A DNA stretch of 64,000 nucleotides from the NCBI RefSeq assembly GCF_001686985.1, contig NZ_CP015318.1, forward strand, positions 3,036,001-3,100,000, in the 5' to 3' direction. The stretch is from Mesorhizobium amorphae CCNWGS0123. Its GTDB lineage: Bacteria > Pseudomonadota > Alphaproteobacteria > Rhizobiales > Rhizobiaceae. Position 1 is the first letter of the stretch; the number at the start of each line of letters is the position of its first letter. The notes beneath the pieces were generated by a model, which was not told the origin of the DNA, made no database searches, and worked only from the letters and a program-made list of their open reading frames with translations. A program made the translations under genes and the position numbers. Positions 53,253 to 60,585 of the stretch are shown piece after piece.

Positions 53253-53277
53253 GGAACAAGCCCCATGCAGTGGCGTT
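53253..53277 (+). promoter_or_regulatory. EcfG-type promoter for the second DUF1236 gene
   Basis: GGAAC, 17 bases, GTT, ending 78 bases before ATG 53356. It is back to back with the site at 53169. Confidence 0.75.
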
Positions 53278-53355
53278 TACGACTGAGGCGACCCGGTCGC
53301 GAAAGGCTTCAGGCCGCGAGGCGCAAGTGGCCGCTGCAACCAAAAGGAGACGATC

Positions 53356-53655
53356 ATGAGACTGCATCTTGCAACCACCGCCGCTGGCGTTCTGCTGCTC
53401 GCAGGAGTGGGCGCGGCGGCTGCCCAGGACGTCATCATTCAGCCTGAGCAGGAAACCGTGATTCGGGAATATGTGCAGAAGAAACCACTGGCATCCATCA
53501 AGATTCCCGGCGTGGAGCTCAATGTCGGTACCGCACTTCCCGATACGGTGGAATTGTATGAAGTCCCCAATGTCAAATACCGCTATGTCGTCGTCGACAA
53601 CCAGACCGTGCTTGTCGACCCCGGCACACGCAAGATCGTGAAGATCATTCAGTGA
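53356..53655 (+). CDS. DUF1236 exported protein, short form
   Basis: A 99-residue exported protein: signal peptide to AAAQDV, then the DUF1236 core ETVIREYVQKKPLASIKIPGVELNVGTALPDTVELYEVPNVKYRYVV and DNQTVLVDPGTRKIV. It is divergent from the repeat-rich DUF1236 gene, each with its own EcfG-type promoter. It closely resembles the protein at 56292. CAAAAGGAGA precedes the ATG. Confidence 0.88.
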   Translation: MRLHLATTAAGVLLLAGVGAAAAQDVIIQPEQETVIREYVQKKPLASIKIPGVELNVGTALPDTVELYEVPNVKYRYVVVDNQTVLVDPGTRKIVKIIQ

Positions 53656-53666
53656 CCCGCGTGGAA

Positions 53667-53695
53667 TGGCCCGCCGCTAGCCGGAGCGGTGGGCC
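53667..53695 (+). terminator. possible terminator after DUF1236
   Basis: GGCCCGCCGCT and near-complement AGCGGTGGGCC around AGCCGG; a T-rich stretch follows at 53707-53715. Confidence 0.45.
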
Positions 53696-53740
53696 GGCCC
53701 CGCCGTATTATTTTGTGACCAATGTAAGCGGGGGATGGCA

Positions 53741-53765
53741 GGAACCTTCCTTGGCACCACACGTT
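53741..53765 (+). promoter_or_regulatory. EcfG-type promoter for the 73-residue protein
   Basis: GGAAC, 17 bases, GTT, 98 bases before ATG 53863. Confidence 0.65.
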
Positions 53766-53862
53766 GCCGCGTCTGACTTGGTGCTGCCTTATTAATAGGC
53801 TGCATGGGCCAGCGAAGCGGCGAGGCGGCAACAGGCATGGGCTGGGGAGGAGGCAAGGTATT

Positions 53863-54084
53863 ATGTCGAAACGTGAAATCGGAACGTCCCCTGCATTGGG
53901 GATGCGTGTCGCGGACCTGAGGGCCAGGATGCGCGACGCAAGCATCACCGAGCATGAGATGAGAACCTTCCAGAAGGTCGCAGCCATCATGGGTGATGGC
54001 GAAGGCTCCCTACGCATCGAGGCCGACGATCTGATCGCGGCGTCCTTCGTTACCCAGGGGTCGGGCGACCACTCCCTGAATTGA
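53863..54084 (+). CDS. 73-residue hypothetical protein
   Basis: A small soluble protein (MSKREIGTSPALGMRVADLRARMRDASITEHEMRTF ...) with helical, charged sequence and no domain I recognise. GGGGAGGAGG precedes the ATG. Stress expression is expected from the promoter at 53741. Confidence 0.6.
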   Translation: MSKREIGTSPALGMRVADLRARMRDASITEHEMRTFQKVAAIMGDGEGSLRIEADDLIAASFVTQGSGDHSLN

Positions 54085-54182
54085 CAGTCGCCCGGCTCGA
54101 ACCGGTCGAAAAAATCGCGCACAACGGTCTATTGAGCATCAGCGCAGGTAAAGGCGTTGATGCTTGACGCCCGCGCGCGCCT

Positions 54183-55169
54183 TCAACTGTGGCCGACAAA
54201 GGCCGGGACGCGCTCGACGTCGTCCCTCACCAGACCAGCCGCCAGGCTGATCTGGCCGACGAACACCAGCGCGTTGAAGACAAGCCCGACGATCACGGCC
54301 AAGGGTACCTGCCACGCCGGCATGCCGGTGCGCGGAGCCTGCAGCGCGATACGCAGGCTGGCGCGCCAGGATGCCGAAGCCCAGCGGCGCATGGCCTTGA
54401 AAACGCGCCGTGGCCGCGAGGCGGATTTCAGCGCGGCATATTTGCGGTCCGCGTCGCGGCCGGTGACCAGAGCGCGCCACAACAGGAAGCGCCAGCCGCG
54501 CGGCGGATAGTGGCTGGCCAGCGCCTCGGTCTTGACCAGGTCGTGGCCTTCCGCTCGCAGTTGCCGGTCGAGCAGCGTGCACGACACCTTGAAGCCGTTG
54601 TTGTTCGGAAATGGATGGCTGGCGAGCCAGCTTCGCCGGATGGCGCAATTGTTGGCGTTCATGGCGCGCTTGGCGGCAAAGCGCCGATCATGGTCGCGAA
54701 GCGGAAAGATCCATAGCAGCGCGAATGTCCGCGAGGCAAAGTCGTCATGCTCGAGGTAGGTGTGGCCGTTCACGGCGACGGTTCGCGGGTCCTGGAACGG
54801 CTTCAGCAGGGCCGGCAGCCAGCCTGGCTGGGCGACGGTGTCGGAATCGTAGAGCACGACGATGTCGCCCGTCGCCTGGGCGATCCCCTCGTTCTTCAGC
54901 TCGTAATAGCGCCCGCCGGGCAAGGCGCAGAAGCCGAGCGTCACGTCCCGCGCAAGCTCCGGCGCCGCGTCTTCGATCCGGCGGCGCAACAGCGGTGTGT
55001 CGCCGGCCTCTCCGGCATGGACGAAAATCACCTGTCTGGCGACGTATCCCAGGCCGGCCGCGGCCTTGATCTCGCGCGAAAGCGCGGCGAGGCCGGCGCC
55101 GACCTCGTCCCAGTCGATCGTGCCAGCATTTTCCATTTCGACAATGATCGAATAGCTCTCGCGCTGCAT
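54183..55169 (-). CDS. family 2-like glycosyltransferase
   Basis: A 328-residue protein. SIIVEMENAGTIDWDEVGAGLAALSREI begins the fold; GDIVVLYDSDTVAQPGWLP carries the DxD-type metal site and YLEHDDFASRTFALLWIFPLRDHD is a likely acceptor region. The C-terminal 60 residues have two hydrophobic segments, so it may be membrane-bound. The long upstream frame is not used: ATG 55169 gives the GT start. The sugar substrate is unknown. Confidence 0.8.
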   Translation of the reverse strand: MQRESYSIIVEMENAGTIDWDEVGAGLAALSREIKAAAGLGYVARQVIFVHAGEAGDTPLLRRRIEDAAPELARDVTLGFCALPGGRYYELKNEGIAQATGDIVVLYDSDTVAQPGWLPALLKPFQDPRTVAVNGHTYLEHDDFASRTFALLWIFPLRDHDRRFAAKRAMNANNCAIRRSWLASHPFPNNNGFKVSCTLLDRQLRAEGHDLVKTEALASHYPPRGWRFLLWRALVTGRDADRKYAALKSASRPRRVFKAMRRWASASWRASLRIALQAPRTGMPAWQVPLAVIVGLVFNALVFVGQISLAAGLVRDDVERVPAFVGHS

Positions 55170-55337
55170 GAACTGGCCCCCTTGCATTTCCCTCGGCGCG
55201 TGCATCCATAGCTGACTGCACCGGATTTTTGCAGCCCTTGCCGAACCGTCGCAATGTTCGCTTTGCGGCAGGCCGGAACCAATCGCCGCCGACATTCTTT
55301 CCCGAAGGACAGGCCTTGCAGGAAAGGAGTTGGAACC

Positions 55338-55649
55338 ATGAAACCACTCTTGCCATGCGCCTTGTTGCTGGCGCTCGCCGGACCGGCGGCCGCGCAGACC
55401 GACGACGAGATGAACGCCCCGACGCCGGGCGGACCGTGCCAGGCCGAGCCGCAAGGTCAGAACGACGGCCAGAAGCCGTCGACGACCAGTGGCGGCAATG
55501 GCGGCCTAACCGGCAAGCTCGAACCTTGCGGCGGCGTGCTGCAGCCGCCGCCTACCGGCGACCAGGGCATGGCCCAGCCGGCGCCGAATGAGGGCAGGAC
55601 GCCTGTGATCAGGCCCGACGAGGTGCCGGCGCAGCCGCCGAAGCAATAG
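55338..55649 (+). CDS. exported Pro/Gly/Gln-rich protein
   Basis: A 103-residue exported protein with signal peptide (MKPLLPCALLLALAGPAAAQ) and a low-complexity, mostly disordered mature part (PGGPCQAEPQGQNDGQK, GGNGGLTGKLEPCGG) with two Cys pairs. GAAAGGAG precedes the ATG. No family recognised. Confidence 0.65.
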   Translation: MKPLLPCALLLALAGPAAAQTDDEMNAPTPGGPCQAEPQGQNDGQKPSTTSGGNGGLTGKLEPCGGVLQPPPTGDQGMAQPAPNEGRTPVIRPDEVPAQPPKQ

Positions 55650-55663
55650 CAACGGGCCCCAAG

Positions 55664-55987
55664 TCACGGCACGGGGCGATTCCGCTCAGCTCGGCTGCGC
55701 ACGCTTCTCGTCTTGGCTTGCCGCAGCGCGGTGACGGGATCGACGCCTGTCCACACTATGCCCGCTGCTTCGGCAAAGCCCATGAAGGCCCGCCGCGCCT
55801 GGTCGGCCGTGAGATGTCCGGCACGCGCCGCCTCGCAGGCCCTGATGGCAGTGGCGTAGATCGGACCGCGCCGGGCCGCCGGCCATTCCTTCAGAAAATT
55901 CTGCATCTCGGCCAGCGAAGCGATTTCGCGCTTGAAGCCGGCACCGACGGCAATTGTCAGCGGAGCATGGAAAGGCATGTCGTTCAT
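55664..55987 (-). CDS. DUF982-family protein
   Basis: A 107-residue protein. The DUF982 pattern is visible: IASLAEMQNFLKEWPAARRGPIYATAIRACEAARAGHLTADQARRAFMGFAEAAGI. DUF982 proteins are small and common in Rhizobiales; no function is known. A second one lies at 63691. GGGAGGTCCTCAC precedes the ATG at 55987. Confidence 0.85.
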   Translation of the reverse strand: MNDMPFHAPLTIAVGAGFKREIASLAEMQNFLKEWPAARRGPIYATAIRACEAARAGHLTADQARRAFMGFAEAAGIVWTGVDPVTALRQAKTRSVRSRAERNRPVP

Positions 55988-56178
55988 GTGAGGACCTCCC
56001 TGATGGACCGGCCCTTCAATGCAAATAGGGCCGGTCCGGTTCCCGTTCCGGCCAAGCGGGATCCGGCGCGGCGCAAAGGTGGCTTTGCCAATGGCTGAGA
56101 CCGACAAACGATCGGTCTGGGCACGCAAAGGCCAGGGAAAAGAGCCGCAAAACCACAGATCAATTAGTCCCGACTTAC

Positions 56179-56203
56179 GGAACAACAGCGTTGTCGCGGC
56201 GTT
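56179..56203 (+). promoter_or_regulatory. EcfG-type promoter for the third DUF1236 gene
   Basis: GGAAC, 17 bases, GTT, 88 bases before ATG 56292. Confidence 0.7.
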
Positions 56204-56291
56204 TGCCTTCAGAGCTCGCCACTTATCGACCTGTGGATGTTTCCGCCAAGGCGGAGGCGAGGGCGAAGCTCGCCAACACGAACAGGAGAGA

Positions 56292-56618
56292 ATGATGAAA
56301 ACCCTGATTCCTTCCGCCGCCGCGCTGCTTCTTCTTGCAGGCGTGGGTGTCGCTGCCGCTGAGGATGTGATTGTTACAACCCAGCCGCAAGCGGTCGTGA
56401 TCACGCCCGAAGAAAGGACGGTCATCCGCGAATATGTGCACCGGAACCCGCTGGCTTCGATAAATCTTCTCGGCGTCGAGCTTAATATCGGCTCTACTCT
56501 GCCCGATACTGTAGAGCTGCGGGAAGTTCCCGACACCAGGTACAGATACACGGTCGTCGGCGACCGCACCGTGCTGGTCGACCCCGGCACGCGCAGGGTC
56601 GTCGAAGTCATCGAGTGA
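56292..56618 (+). CDS. DUF1236 exported protein, short form
   Basis: A 108-residue exported protein with signal (PSAAALLLLAGVGVAAAE) and DUF1236 core (ERTVIREYVHRNPLASINLLGVELNIGSTLPDTVELREVPDTRYRY, DRTVLVDPGTRRVVEV). It is very like the protein at 53356, so it is a recent paralogue. Two ATGs in tandem; ATG 56295 has the better spacing to AGGAGAG. Confidence 0.88.
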   Translation: MMKTLIPSAAALLLLAGVGVAAAEDVIVTTQPQAVVITPEERTVIREYVHRNPLASINLLGVELNIGSTLPDTVELREVPDTRYRYTVVGDRTVLVDPGTRRVVEVIE

Positions 56619-56632
56619 TGCATGATACCTGT

Positions 56633-56660
56633 CCCGCCGTCTTCGGAAGGAGACGGCGGG
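56633..56660 (+). terminator. hairpin after DUF1236
   Basis: CCCGCCGTCT and AGACGGCGGG around an eight-base loop; no T-run, so termination is uncertain. Confidence 0.45.
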
Positions 56661-56688
56661 CAACGGGTTTGTTCAAAGGAGCATTCCC

Positions 56689-56904
56689 ATGTTGCCGCAT
56701 GTCGAAACCCCCAACTCCACCAATGTCGCGGCCTGTTGCGACAAGCTGCTGGCCGAGCGGAGCACCGGCTTGCTGTCGCTGAGGCAGGCGATCGACGAGC
56801 TGCGCCGGCGCACCGGCACAGAGCGCTCCGACGCCGATCTCGCCGGGCTGATTACCAAGAAGGCGGCATTGCTGGGTGTCGCGGTCCTGTCCAACGACCA
56901 CTAA
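56689..56904 (+). CDS. 71-residue hypothetical protein
   Basis: A small soluble helical protein (NVAACCDKLLAERSTGLLSLRQAIDELRRRTG ... LAGLITKKAALLGVAVL) with no known domain. AAAGGAG precedes the ATG. It lies downstream of the DUF1236 gene. Confidence 0.6.
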   Translation: MLPHVETPNSTNVAACCDKLLAERSTGLLSLRQAIDELRRRTGTERSDADLAGLITKKAALLGVAVLSNDH

Positions 56905-57016
56905 AGGAAATCACAGCGTCGAGCGCGTCTACGCCCCAAGACGCCGGTCGAAATATCGGCTAATGTTTTGCCGGGAATTGGACCCATCCGATTTGGACCC
57001 AACCACGGAGGCGACA

Positions 57017-57256
57017 GTGACGGACGACAGGCAGGAACGCATTCGCCAGCGGGCGCACGAAATCTGGGAACAGGCCGGCCGGCCCGAGGGCTCGGACATG
57101 CAACATTGGGACCAGGCGACGGCCGAGATCGACGGAGCGGCGAAGCCGAAAGCCAAGGCTGCGCCGAAGAAGGCTGCGGCCGCCAAGTCATCCAAACCGG
57201 CAGCCGCCAAGGCCAAGGCACCCGCCAAGGCCGCCAAGCCAAAAGCCAAGGGCTGA
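57017..57256 (+). CDS. DUF2934 protein with Lys/Ala tail
   Basis: A 79-residue protein: N-terminal DUF2934 motif DDRQERIRQRAHEIWEQAGRPEG and HWDQATAEID, then a Lys/Ala-rich tail (KPKAKAAPKKAAAAKSSKPAAAKAKAP) like that of histone-H1-like proteins. The GTG start follows CGGAGG. The tail suggests nucleic-acid binding; function unknown. It is a paralogue of the protein at 22768. Confidence 0.75.
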   Translation: MTDDRQERIRQRAHEIWEQAGRPEGSDMQHWDQATAEIDGAAKPKAKAAPKKAAAAKSSKPAAAKAKAPAKAAKPKAKG

Positions 57257-57403
57257 GCGCCGGCCACGAAATCTCTCTTCAATGACCATGGGAAATGGAT
57301 GCGGCGCGGCAGCGCCGTCTCCGGTAGAGATTGGTTGCGTTCATGGAACCTAGATTGTCGACCCGTCACGCCGAGATTGCAGCTTTCGACGGCCCGACCG
57401 GCG

Positions 57404-57428
57404 GGAACCTTTAGGCTTCGCTAATGTT
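57404..57428 (+). promoter_or_regulatory. EcfG-type promoter for the 24-residue peptide
   Basis: GGAAC, 17 bases, GTT, 37 bases before ATG 57466. Confidence 0.75.
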
Positions 57429-57465
57429 GTGCTTCCAGCACCAATTTTGGGCGAAGGAGCACGTC

Positions 57466-57540
57466 ATGAACAACATCATTTGGCTGGTCGGGGCCGTTGT
57501 GATCGTCATCGCGATTCTGAGTTTTCTTGGTCTGAGATAG
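57466..57540 (+). CDS. 24-residue membrane peptide
   Basis: ATG to TAG, 25 codons. Almost the entire peptide is one membrane helix (MNNIIWLVGAVVIVIAILSF, then LGLR). GCGAAGGAG sits seven bases before the ATG and an EcfG-type promoter lies upstream. I believe similar peptides occur in other rhizobia. A long hairpin follows at 57601. Confidence 0.65.
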   Translation: MNNIIWLVGAVVIVIAILSFLGLR

Positions 57541-57600
57541 GCTTGGGCCCCAACGGGCTCCGGCCCGGCCGCTTGCGGCTGATCACTCGCCGCTTCAGCG

Positions 57601-57642
57601 GCAAACGAGCCCACCGGCCTCAAGGCCAGCGGGCTCGTTTGC
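57601..57642 (+). terminator. long hairpin, probable terminator
   Basis: GCAAACGAGCCC and its complement GGGCTCGTTTGC around an inner GGCC/GGCC stem; it lies between convergent genes, so it may serve both. Confidence 0.6.
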
Positions 57643-57680
57643 ATTCCGGGCCCGACCGACAGCTTTCCGCCGCTCGGCCC

Positions 57681-58031
57681 TCACGCATCCCAAGCATCGC
57701 TGGAGAGCGCAAAGCGGATGCCGGCCGCCGTCATCGCGAGTTCGCATTCGGTGATTGCCCGCAGGTTGCGCAGATAGCGCGCCACGGTCTGCGGCAGCCA
57801 GCCGGCACAGGCCTCGACATAGGCGCGGCTGTGGACCAGCGTGCCGGTCGACAGCCGCTGCTCTTTTTCGGCGATGACCTTCAGATACTGGCGGATGAAG
57901 CGAATGTCCTCGGCGATGTCCTGGCTGGCCATGCGCCAGGCGCCGGCGAGGCGCTGCCGCTGGTCGGTCGTTGCGGGAGAAATGAGCGGGCGGGAGAGAT
58001 CGGCGAAGGCGGCGTGATTTGCGGTGTTCAA
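57681..58031 (-). CDS. hypothetical protein under an S24-type operator
   Basis: A 116-residue soluble, helical protein (TDQRQRLAGAWRMASQDIAEDIRFIRQYLKVIAEKEQRL ... LPQTVARYLRNLRAI). I recognise no domain. A TTG start at 58031 has GAGGGG upstream. Its promoter region (58056-58107) carries two TCGTAC-N5-GTACGA dyads, the same motif as in front of the S24 repressor, so it is probably under that repressor's control. Confidence 0.65.
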   Translation of the reverse strand: MNTANHAAFADLSRPLISPATTDQRQRLAGAWRMASQDIAEDIRFIRQYLKVIAEKEQRLSTGTLVHSRAYVEACAGWLPQTVARYLRNLRAITECELAMTAAGIRFALSSDAWDA

Positions 58032-58055
58032 GGATATCCCCTCAAAGAGAAGATA

Positions 58056-58072
58056 TCGTACTTTACGTACGA
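58056..58072. promoter_or_regulatory. operator dyad A
   Basis: Perfect TCGTAC, five bases, GTACGA; 25 bases upstream of the start at 58031. Confidence 0.7.
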
Positions 58073-58090
58073 ACACTGGTCAAGTGAAAT

Positions 58091-58107
58091 TCGTACAATA
58101 TGAACGA
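58091..58107. promoter_or_regulatory. operator dyad B
   Basis: TCGTAC, five bases, GAACGA; one mismatch to dyad A, same spacing. Confidence 0.6.
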
Positions 58108-58197
58108 AAGAGATGGATAGAAACCATCGAGATGCCACATTCGCGTCACGCCTCGACAAACCCTCTTCCCCAATCCGTCGAACAGTGCTTTAACCCC

Positions 58198-58292
58198 GGC
58201 ATCCACAGGGGTGCTCCGTACGGTCGGGGCTGAGACGGGGGCGGCATGCCCACAGACCCTAAAAGCTGATCTGGGTAATACCAGCGGAGCGA
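58198..58292 (+). promoter_or_regulatory. TPP (thiamine pyrophosphate) riboswitch
   Basis: Conserved thi-box elements in order: CACAGGGGTGCTC, GGGGCTGAGAC, and GCTGATCTGGGTAATACC then AGCGGAG. The 3' end merges with the ribosome binding region of the ykoF-like gene, so thiamine pyrophosphate probably blocks translation. Confidence 0.93.
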
Positions 58293-58300
58293 GGCGGGCT

Positions 58301-58909
58301 ATGTTTTCTGGCGCACAGATTTCCCTCTATCCCATGGCCGATGATTTCGTCGGCGTCATCCTTGGCGCGCTTGGCGCGCTCGATCCATATCGCGACCGGC
58401 TGAGGATCGAGACCGACGACATCTCGACCTTGCTGGTCGGGCCGCCCGAAGTGCTGTTCCCGGCCATGCGCGACCTGTTCGTCGCGGCTTCCGCCAGCGG
58501 CAGGCACTGCGTGCTCTCGGCGGCGATCTCGCGCGGCTGCCCGGGCGAGCCTGACGATCCGATCTGCCGCTCCGACGAAGTCGGCGGCCCCGTCATTCCG
58601 CTCGACGAGCGCAAGGTTGCCGCCATCCGCGCCGTGCAGGCCACCGCCGTGACCGGTCAGGCGACGGCGGCGCAATTCTCGCTCTATGTGATGGGCACTG
58701 GCGACCACATGGACGAGATCTATGGCTGCATCGACTTCCTCAAACAGTCCGGCGTCTACGAGCGCTCCAAGCATTTCTGCACCAAATTGCGCGGCGATGC
58801 CGGTGCCATCTTCGCCACGCTGAACGAAGCCTTCTGCCGCTTCGGGCCGGGCGCCGGCCACGTAACCCTCGACATCACCGTATCGGCCAACAGCCCGTCC
58901 GCTGTCTGA
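58301..58909 (+). CDS. ykoF: YkoF-like thiamine/HMP-binding protein
   Basis: A 202-residue protein made of two YkoF repeats (GAQISLYPMADDFVGVILGALG... near residues 4-80 and AAQFSLYVMGTGDHMDEIYGCIDFLKQSG near 122-150). In Bacillus YkoF binds thiamine and its pyrimidine precursor and sits with a transporter. It follows a TPP riboswitch and is first in the transport operon. ATG 58301 has GGAG/GAGG sites within the riboswitch 3' end, matching translation control. Confidence 0.9.
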   Translation: MFSGAQISLYPMADDFVGVILGALGALDPYRDRLRIETDDISTLLVGPPEVLFPAMRDLFVAASASGRHCVLSAAISRGCPGEPDDPICRSDEVGGPVIPLDERKVAAIRAVQATAVTGQATAAQFSLYVMGTGDHMDEIYGCIDFLKQSGVYERSKHFCTKLRGDAGAIFATLNEAFCRFGPGAGHVTLDITVSANSPSAV

Positions 58910-58942
58910 GCCATAGCGCTCGCCGCCGTCGAGGATATTTCC

Positions 58943-59797
58943 GTGGCTGTTCCGTCCATCCCGTTGTCTGGAGGAGATACCTCTGGCCCTTCCCCACGAG
59001 GGGGGAGATCAGCTGTCTCGTCGGCCATCGCCAGGGCTGCACCGGCTGCCGTCTCGGTCGGGCTGCTGTTCGCTGCGTGGGAGCTCTATGCCCGCTATGG
59101 CGGCGTTAGGCCGACGGTGTTGCCGGCGCCCTCGCGCGTCTTCGGACAGGCGTGGGAGAACCGCGAGGCGCTGATGGACAATGCCATCCCGACTATCCGC
59201 GCCACCCTTGCCGGCTTTGCCTGCTCGCTCTCCGCCGCCTTCCTTTTCTCGGCGCTGGTCGATTTCTGGCCGTCATTGCGCCGCGCGCTGTTTCCGCTGC
59301 TGATCGCCAGCCAGACCTTGCCGCTGGTGGCGATCGCGCCGCTGGTCGTTTTGTGGTTCGGCTTCGGCCTGCTGCCGAAAATCCTGCTCGTGGCACTGGT
59401 CACCTTCTTTCCGATGACGGTGGCGCTGGTCGAGGGTTTTGGGGCGACCGAGAAGGAGATCGGCCAGATGCTCCGCGCCATGGGGGCAGGGCGTTGGCGT
59501 GTCTTCTGGCTGGCGCGGCTGCCCTCGGCGCTGCCCTATTTCTTCGCCGGCTTGAGGATATCGGTCACCTATGCCGTCGTCGGCGCGATCTTCGCCGAAT
59601 ATGCGGGCGCGGCGAAGGGGCTGGGCATCTACATGCTCAACGCCAAGAACAATTTCCGCCCCGACCTGGTGCTCGCTGCTGTCGGGGTGAGTGCTGCGCT
59701 GACGCTGGTGCTGTTCGGCCTGACGGTGCTCGTCCAGCGCCTCGCCATGCCCTGGGAGCGAGCGGCTGCAGAGCGTGGCGGCGAGGGGCGGCAATGA
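58943..59797 (+). CDS. thiX: ABC transporter permease, thiamine precursor (ThiX-like)
   Basis: A 284-residue binding-protein-dependent permease with about six helices. The EAA-type loop is EGFGATEKEIGQMLRAMGAGRWRVFWLARLPSALPYFFAGLRI. It matches the ThiXYZ HMP/thiamine-precursor system by context (TPP riboswitch, YkoF). The GTG start has CGAGGATATTT upstream. The first 25 codons include sequence from a REP-like element (58988-59006), and look unlike normal transporter N-termini, so the true start might be further in. Confidence 0.88.
   Translation: MAVPSIPLSGGDTSGPSPRGGRSAVSSAIARAAPAAVSVGLLFAAWELYARYGGVRPTVLPAPSRVFGQAWENREALMDNAIPTIRATLAGFACSLSAAFLFSALVDFWPSLRRALFPLLIASQTLPLVAIAPLVVLWFGFGLLPKILLVALVTFFPMTVALVEGFGATEKEIGQMLRAMGAGRWRVFWLARLPSALPYFFAGLRISVTYAVVGAIFAEYAGAAKGLGIYMLNAKNNFRPDLVLAAVGVSAALTLVLFGLTVLVQRLAMPWERAAAERGGEGRQ
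58988..59006. repeat. REP-like element inside a coding start
   Basis: CTTCCCCACGAGGGGGGAG, then ATCAGCTG; related to the palindromes at 33043 and 45663 but inside the N-terminal codons of the permease gene. Confidence 0.55.
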
Positions 59798-60585
59798 CCC
59801 GGCTGGAACTGCGCCAGGTCCGAAAACGCTTCGGTCCGCTCGAGGTGCTGGCCGGCGTTTCGCTCAATGTCGCGGCCGGCGAATTCGTCTCCATCCTCGG
59901 TCCATCCGGCGCCGGCAAGTCGACGCTGTTCCAGCTCTTGACCGGAGCTGAGAAAGCCGAGGGCGAGATGCTGTTCGACGGCGCGCCGCTCGACGACCAT
60001 GGCAGCCGCTTCGCCTTCATGCCGCAGCGCGACGCGCTGATGCCATGGCGGCGCATCCTCGACAATGCGACGCTGGGGCTGGAGGTGCAGGGCGTGCCGC
60101 GCCGGGCGGCGCGCGAGCGCGTCGCGCCGCTCTTTGCCGAGTTCGGCCTTGCCGGCTTCGAGCGCGCCTGGCCGGCCGAGCTTTCCGGCGGCATGCGCCA
60201 GCGCGCGGCCTTGCTGCGCACCGTGGTGCAAGAGCGCGACATGCTGTTGCTCGACGAGCCGTTCGGCGCGCTCGACGCGCTGACGCGGGCCGCCATGCAG
60301 CGCTGGCTGGAAGCCATGTGGCGGCGCCACCACTGGACGGCGCTGCTGATCACCCACGACGTGCGCGAAGCCGTGCTCTTGTCCGACCGCATCTATGTGT
60401 TTTCCGCGCGCCCGGCTCGCATCGTCAGCGAGATCAAGGTGCCGCTGCCGCGCCCGCGCACCGCTGACGCCAGCGTGGCGCGCGAGGCGGCCGTGCTCGA
60501 GGCCGGCATTCTCGACACGCTGCTCGGCGCCACCGATCCGCAACCCTCGGCCCAAAGACGTCCCAAAGGAGATGACCATGACTGA
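59794..60585 (+). CDS. thiZ: ABC transporter ATPase, thiamine precursor (ThiZ-like)
   Basis: A 263-residue ATPase. Walker A GPSGAGKST (near residues 36-44), Q-loop FMPQRDALMPWR, signature LSGGMRQRAALLRT, Walker B MLLLDEPFGALDA and the switch His in LLITHDVREA. It overlaps the permease stop by four bases and the binding-protein gene by eight. It powers uptake of a thiamine precursor. Confidence 0.93.
   Translation: MTRLELRQVRKRFGPLEVLAGVSLNVAAGEFVSILGPSGAGKSTLFQLLTGAEKAEGEMLFDGAPLDDHGSRFAFMPQRDALMPWRRILDNATLGLEVQGVPRRAARERVAPLFAEFGLAGFERAWPAELSGGMRQRAALLRTVVQERDMLLLDEPFGALDALTRAAMQRWLEAMWRRHHWTALLITHDVREAVLLSDRIYVFSARPARIVSEIKVPLPRPRTADASVAREAAVLEAGILDTLLGATDPQPSAQRRPKGDDHD

Noticed and set aside
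55275..55299. GGAAC with a CTT 17 bases on, upstream of 55338
   Set aside because: The -10 half is CTT rather than GTT, so I did not count it as an EcfG-type promoter.
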